Shown: positions 4,572 to 6,212 of the stretch, piece after piece | How the letters are laid out: every line of letters begins with the position of its first letter | How positions within the stretch are numbered: position 1 is the stretch's first letter | From: Actinomycetota bacterium | GTDB taxonomy: Bacteria > Actinomycetota > Thermoleophilia > UBA2241 | Assembly: GCA_026392265.1 (NCBI GenBank) | Contig: JAPLCL010000140.1 | Location: 1-6,212 of the forward strand | Direction of reading: 5' to 3' | Length of the DNA stretch: 6,212 nucleotides | Program-made: the position numbers and the translations under genes | Notes under the pieces: generated by a model | What the model was told of the DNA's origin: nothing | The model's database searches: none | Seen by the model: only the letters and a program-made list of their open reading frames with translations

Positions 4572-5276
4572 GTGGAACAGATGCAGATCGATCTCAAGAG
4601 GGAACAGCAGGCCGCGAGGGAGCGGCCGCGGTACCCCTACTCGGTGGTGGCCCGCGTCTTCTTCGGCAGCATGGACATGCTCGTCGGCAAGGAGACGACG
4701 CTCGCCAAAGCGAAGCTCGTCGAGATCCTGGCCCCGGTCCCCTACCACGCGTGGGAGCGACGCGAACGTGCGCGCGTGAAACGGCACCGCGGAGACCCGG
4801 GGCTTGTGCAAGAGGCCGGCGCCATCGTCCTGTGGGGACGGGAAGCACAGGAGAACGAGCGCTGGCACCTGCTGCTGATCGAGAAGAAGATCCGCGAGGA
4901 CGCCGCCGGGGAGCCGTGGTATCTGTCCGCGCCGATCCCGTTCCTGATGGCCGGCTCCTACGCACTTCTTACGTGGACCATGGCACGTGTGGCCATCCGC
5001 AGGGCGATCCTCCTCAACGCCGAGTTCGAGGACCACGCCGAGCACACCTACGCGCAGCTGGTCCACGGCCATCCGGAGTGGGAGGACCAGCCCGCCGAAA
5101 GCGCGCTGGTGCAGAAGTACGGGTCGTTCCGCTCGTGGGCGGACGTCTTCAGGCGCGTGGGGCTCGATGAGCGCGACCACATGAACAACAGCTTCGTCTT
5201 CGCCGGCAGACCCGAGTACGTCGTGGAGTACGAGGGCATGCCTGTGGCTGCAGGTTCAGGCCCACAGGTAGGGTGA
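4572..5276 (+). CDS. Alternative oxidase / plastid-terminal-oxidase-like diiron protein
   Basis: The 234-residue product matches the layout of the alternative oxidase family (AOX/PTOX), membrane-surface non-haem diiron enzymes that oxidise quinol and reduce oxygen to water. The iron ligands appear in order in a four-helix pattern: E51 in VEILAPVPYHAWE (compare LETxAxVP), E96-xx-H99 in ENERWH (as in NERMH), E153 in FEDHAEHTY (PTOX has VESHAYETY) and E200-xx-H203 in LDERDH (compare DDEAEH). PTOX-like spacing continues between the last two: HPEWEDQPAESALVQKYG at 167-184 resembles PTOX LKNMPAPDIAVKYY. A hydrophobic stretch at about 117-148 corresponds to the membrane-facing segment. Start GTG 4572 has ribosome site GAGAGG; the frame continues upstream to 4320, but those residues are Arg-rich noise. 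The gene seems monocistronic, preceded by a hairpin and followed by hairpins. Overall identity looks low, so quinol oxidase activity is inferred; another diiron activity remains possible. Confidence 0.82.
   Translation: MEQMQIDLKREQQAARERPRYPYSVVARVFFGSMDMLVGKETTLAKAKLVEILAPVPYHAWERRERARVKRHRGDPGLVQEAGAIVLWGREAQENERWHLLLIEKKIREDAAGEPWYLSAPIPFLMAGSYALLTWTMARVAIRRAILLNAEFEDHAEHTYAQLVHGHPEWEDQPAESALVQKYGSFRSWADVFRRVGLDERDHMNNSFVFAGRPEYVVEYEGMPVAAGSGPQVG
5241..5268 (+). terminator. Stem-loop at the 3' end of the oxidase gene
   Basis: CCTGTGG (5241-5247) and CCACAGG (5262-5268) form a 7-bp stem that can continue with CTG/CAG inside past a two-base bulge. It lies within the last codons, and no T-run follows. 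It may work together with the hairpin at 5283-5301 to end or protect the transcript. Confidence 0.35.
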
Positions 5277-5282
5277 CACGGC

Positions 5283-5301
5283 CGTAGTCGCCGCGACTAC
5301 G
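5283..5301. terminator. Bidirectional hairpin between convergent oxidase and GGDEF genes
   Basis: CGTAGTCG (5283-5290), loop CCG and CGACTACG (5294-5301) form a perfect 8-bp stem. It sits in the 20-base gap between the two stop codons and includes the stop codon of the GGDEF gene (5297-5299). The position suits a shared terminator, although no T-run is present on either side, as is common in GC-rich actinobacteria. Confidence 0.5.
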
Positions 5302-6208
5302 CCCCCGACCGCTGTGCGAAGGGCAAGAGCTGGCCGTCCGTAGCCGTCGACCGCGCCGCGCCCATACGTGCGTGCCGCACGCCGTCTCCGCCCGCGGTCT
5401 TGACCTCGTACATGAGAGCGTCGGCGCTCGTCAGCAGCTCCTCGACGTCGCCGGGAGCGCGTTCGAAGGTGACCAGCCCGACGCTGCAGGTGACGGGCGC
5501 CGCGCCGAGGCCGGCGGCGCGCGAACAGGCCGCGCACAGACGCTCGGCCAGCGGCAGCGCGGCGAGAGCGTCGGTCTCGGGCATGAGGATGACAAACTCG
5601 TCGCCGCCAATGCGCGCCACGGTGTCGACCGAGCGCGCCGTAGCGTGGGCGACGCCGGCAAGGGCGATGAGCACGCGGTCGCCGACCGCGTGGCCGAAGC
5701 GGTCGTTGGTGGCCTTGAACGCGTCGATGTCGAGGTAGGCCAGCGAGAGCTCGTGCTTGTATCGTCGGCTGCGCTCGATCTCTCGCCCGGCGACGTCGAG
5801 GAACGCCCGTCGGTTGGCCACCCCGGTGAGCTCGTCGGTGAGCGACTGTTCCTGGAGCCGTGCGACGAGCTTGCGCACCTCGGCGAGTAGCAGGAGCACG
5901 ACGCAGAAGACCGCCGTGCGCATGCCGGCGTTCCACGCCGCCACGGGTAGGGAGTAGAAGCTCAGACCGTCGAGGTAGGTCTCGAGCGGCCCGACGAGGA
6001 AGGTCGCGAGTACGGCAAGCAGGCCGTAGATGGTCGAGGCCGTCACCCAGGCGACGAACATCACCGGCAGGAGGTAGAAGACGTTGAGCAGCAGCTTTGG
6101 CCCCGTGGCGCTGTCGAGCCAGGCGATCGCGGCGATCAGCGCCAGGCCGAGAAGCAGCACCGCGATACGCGGCAGGCGCTGCAGGCGCACTAGCACGGAG
6201 CTCGACAC
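5297..6208 (-). CDS. Membrane-anchored GGDEF diguanylate cyclase (5' end may be outside the window)
   Basis: The 303-residue product would make cyclic di-GMP from two GTP. Residues 1-110 hold about four hydrophobic helices (roughly 14-31, 39-57, 60-76, 86-109) containing LLNVFYLLPVMFVAW, a pattern common in membrane sensor regions ahead of GGDEF domains. A short charged linker helix (109-121) leads to the GGDEF domain (about 122-278), with LTDELTGVANRRAF, the metal residue region YLDIDAFKATND (158-169), GHAVGD (172-177), the intact active loop GGDEF (201-205) and SADALMYEVK (261-270). The inhibitory I-site RxxD is present as RSVD (192-195), exactly five residues before GGDEF, so product feedback inhibition is expected. 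The start used is GTG at 6208; the frame is still open in the last four bases, so the gene may begin further upstream. A 24-residue tail follows the domain. Confidence 0.9.
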   Translation of the reverse strand: MSSSVLVRLQRLPRIAVLLLGLALIAAIAWLDSATGPKLLLNVFYLLPVMFVAWVTASTIYGLLAVLATFLVGPLETYLDGLSFYSLPVAAWNAGMRTAVFCVVLLLLAEVRKLVARLQEQSLTDELTGVANRRAFLDVAGREIERSRRYKHELSLAYLDIDAFKATNDRFGHAVGDRVLIALAGVAHATARSVDTVARIGGDEFVILMPETDALAALPLAERLCAACSRAAGLGAAPVTCSVGLVTFERAPGDVEELLTSADALMYEVKTAGGDGVRHARMGAARSTATDGQLLPFAQRSGA

Positions 6209-6212
6209 GATG

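Noticed and set aside
4191..5180. Minus-strand open frame of 329 codons opposite the oxidase
   Set aside because: No recognisable motifs; it is antisense to the AOX-like gene, which has six conserved ligands in order.

Overview
The window is GC-rich, with short intergenic gaps, GTG starts and AGGAGG-like ribosome sites. The protein families present (a hydrolase-linked class III cyclase, a SnoaL-like protein, a small glycine-rich two-helix membrane protein) suggest a soil-type actinobacterium, possibly of the Thermoleophilia/Rubrobacteria kind. This placement is inferred from protein style only; there is no rRNA or other marker gene.

Layout. 1-224: leader with a probable extended -10 promoter. 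225-1571 (+): an alpha/beta-hydrolase-like domain fused to a class III nucleotide cyclase. 1572-1809: gap with a tRNA-like fragment and a second extended -10. 1810-1998 (+): a 62-residue two-helix membrane protein. 1999-2187: featureless gap between convergent genes. 2188-3198 (-): an extended-SDR NAD-dependent epimerase/dehydratase. 3199-3406: its probable promoter region. 3407-3925 (-): a YfcE-like metallophosphoesterase, overlapped by 4 bases by 3922-4158 (-), a SnoaL-like protein that lacks its middle. 4159-4571: a divergent gap of about 410 bases holding the 5' remnant of an ABM-like monooxygenase gene and a perfect 9-bp hairpin just before the next ribosome site. 4572-5276 (+): a small alternative-oxidase/PTOX-like diiron protein with all six iron ligands. 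5297-6208 (-): a membrane-anchored GGDEF diguanylate cyclase, convergent with the oxidase across a 20-bp gap with a shared hairpin; its 5' end may lie outside the window.

How the genes relate. There is no single pathway. Two second-messenger synthases (class III cyclase and GGDEF) and a phosphoesterase lie near a respiratory-type oxidase, so the region looks like signalling and stress accessory genes rather than one operon. The most notable items are the AOX/PTOX-like diiron protein, the cyclase whose hydrolase domain has lost its Ser and His catalytic positions, and two adjacent damaged genes (SnoaL-like and ABM-like), which point to local deletions around 4040-4350. I found no CRISPR array, transposase, integrase or defence cassette.
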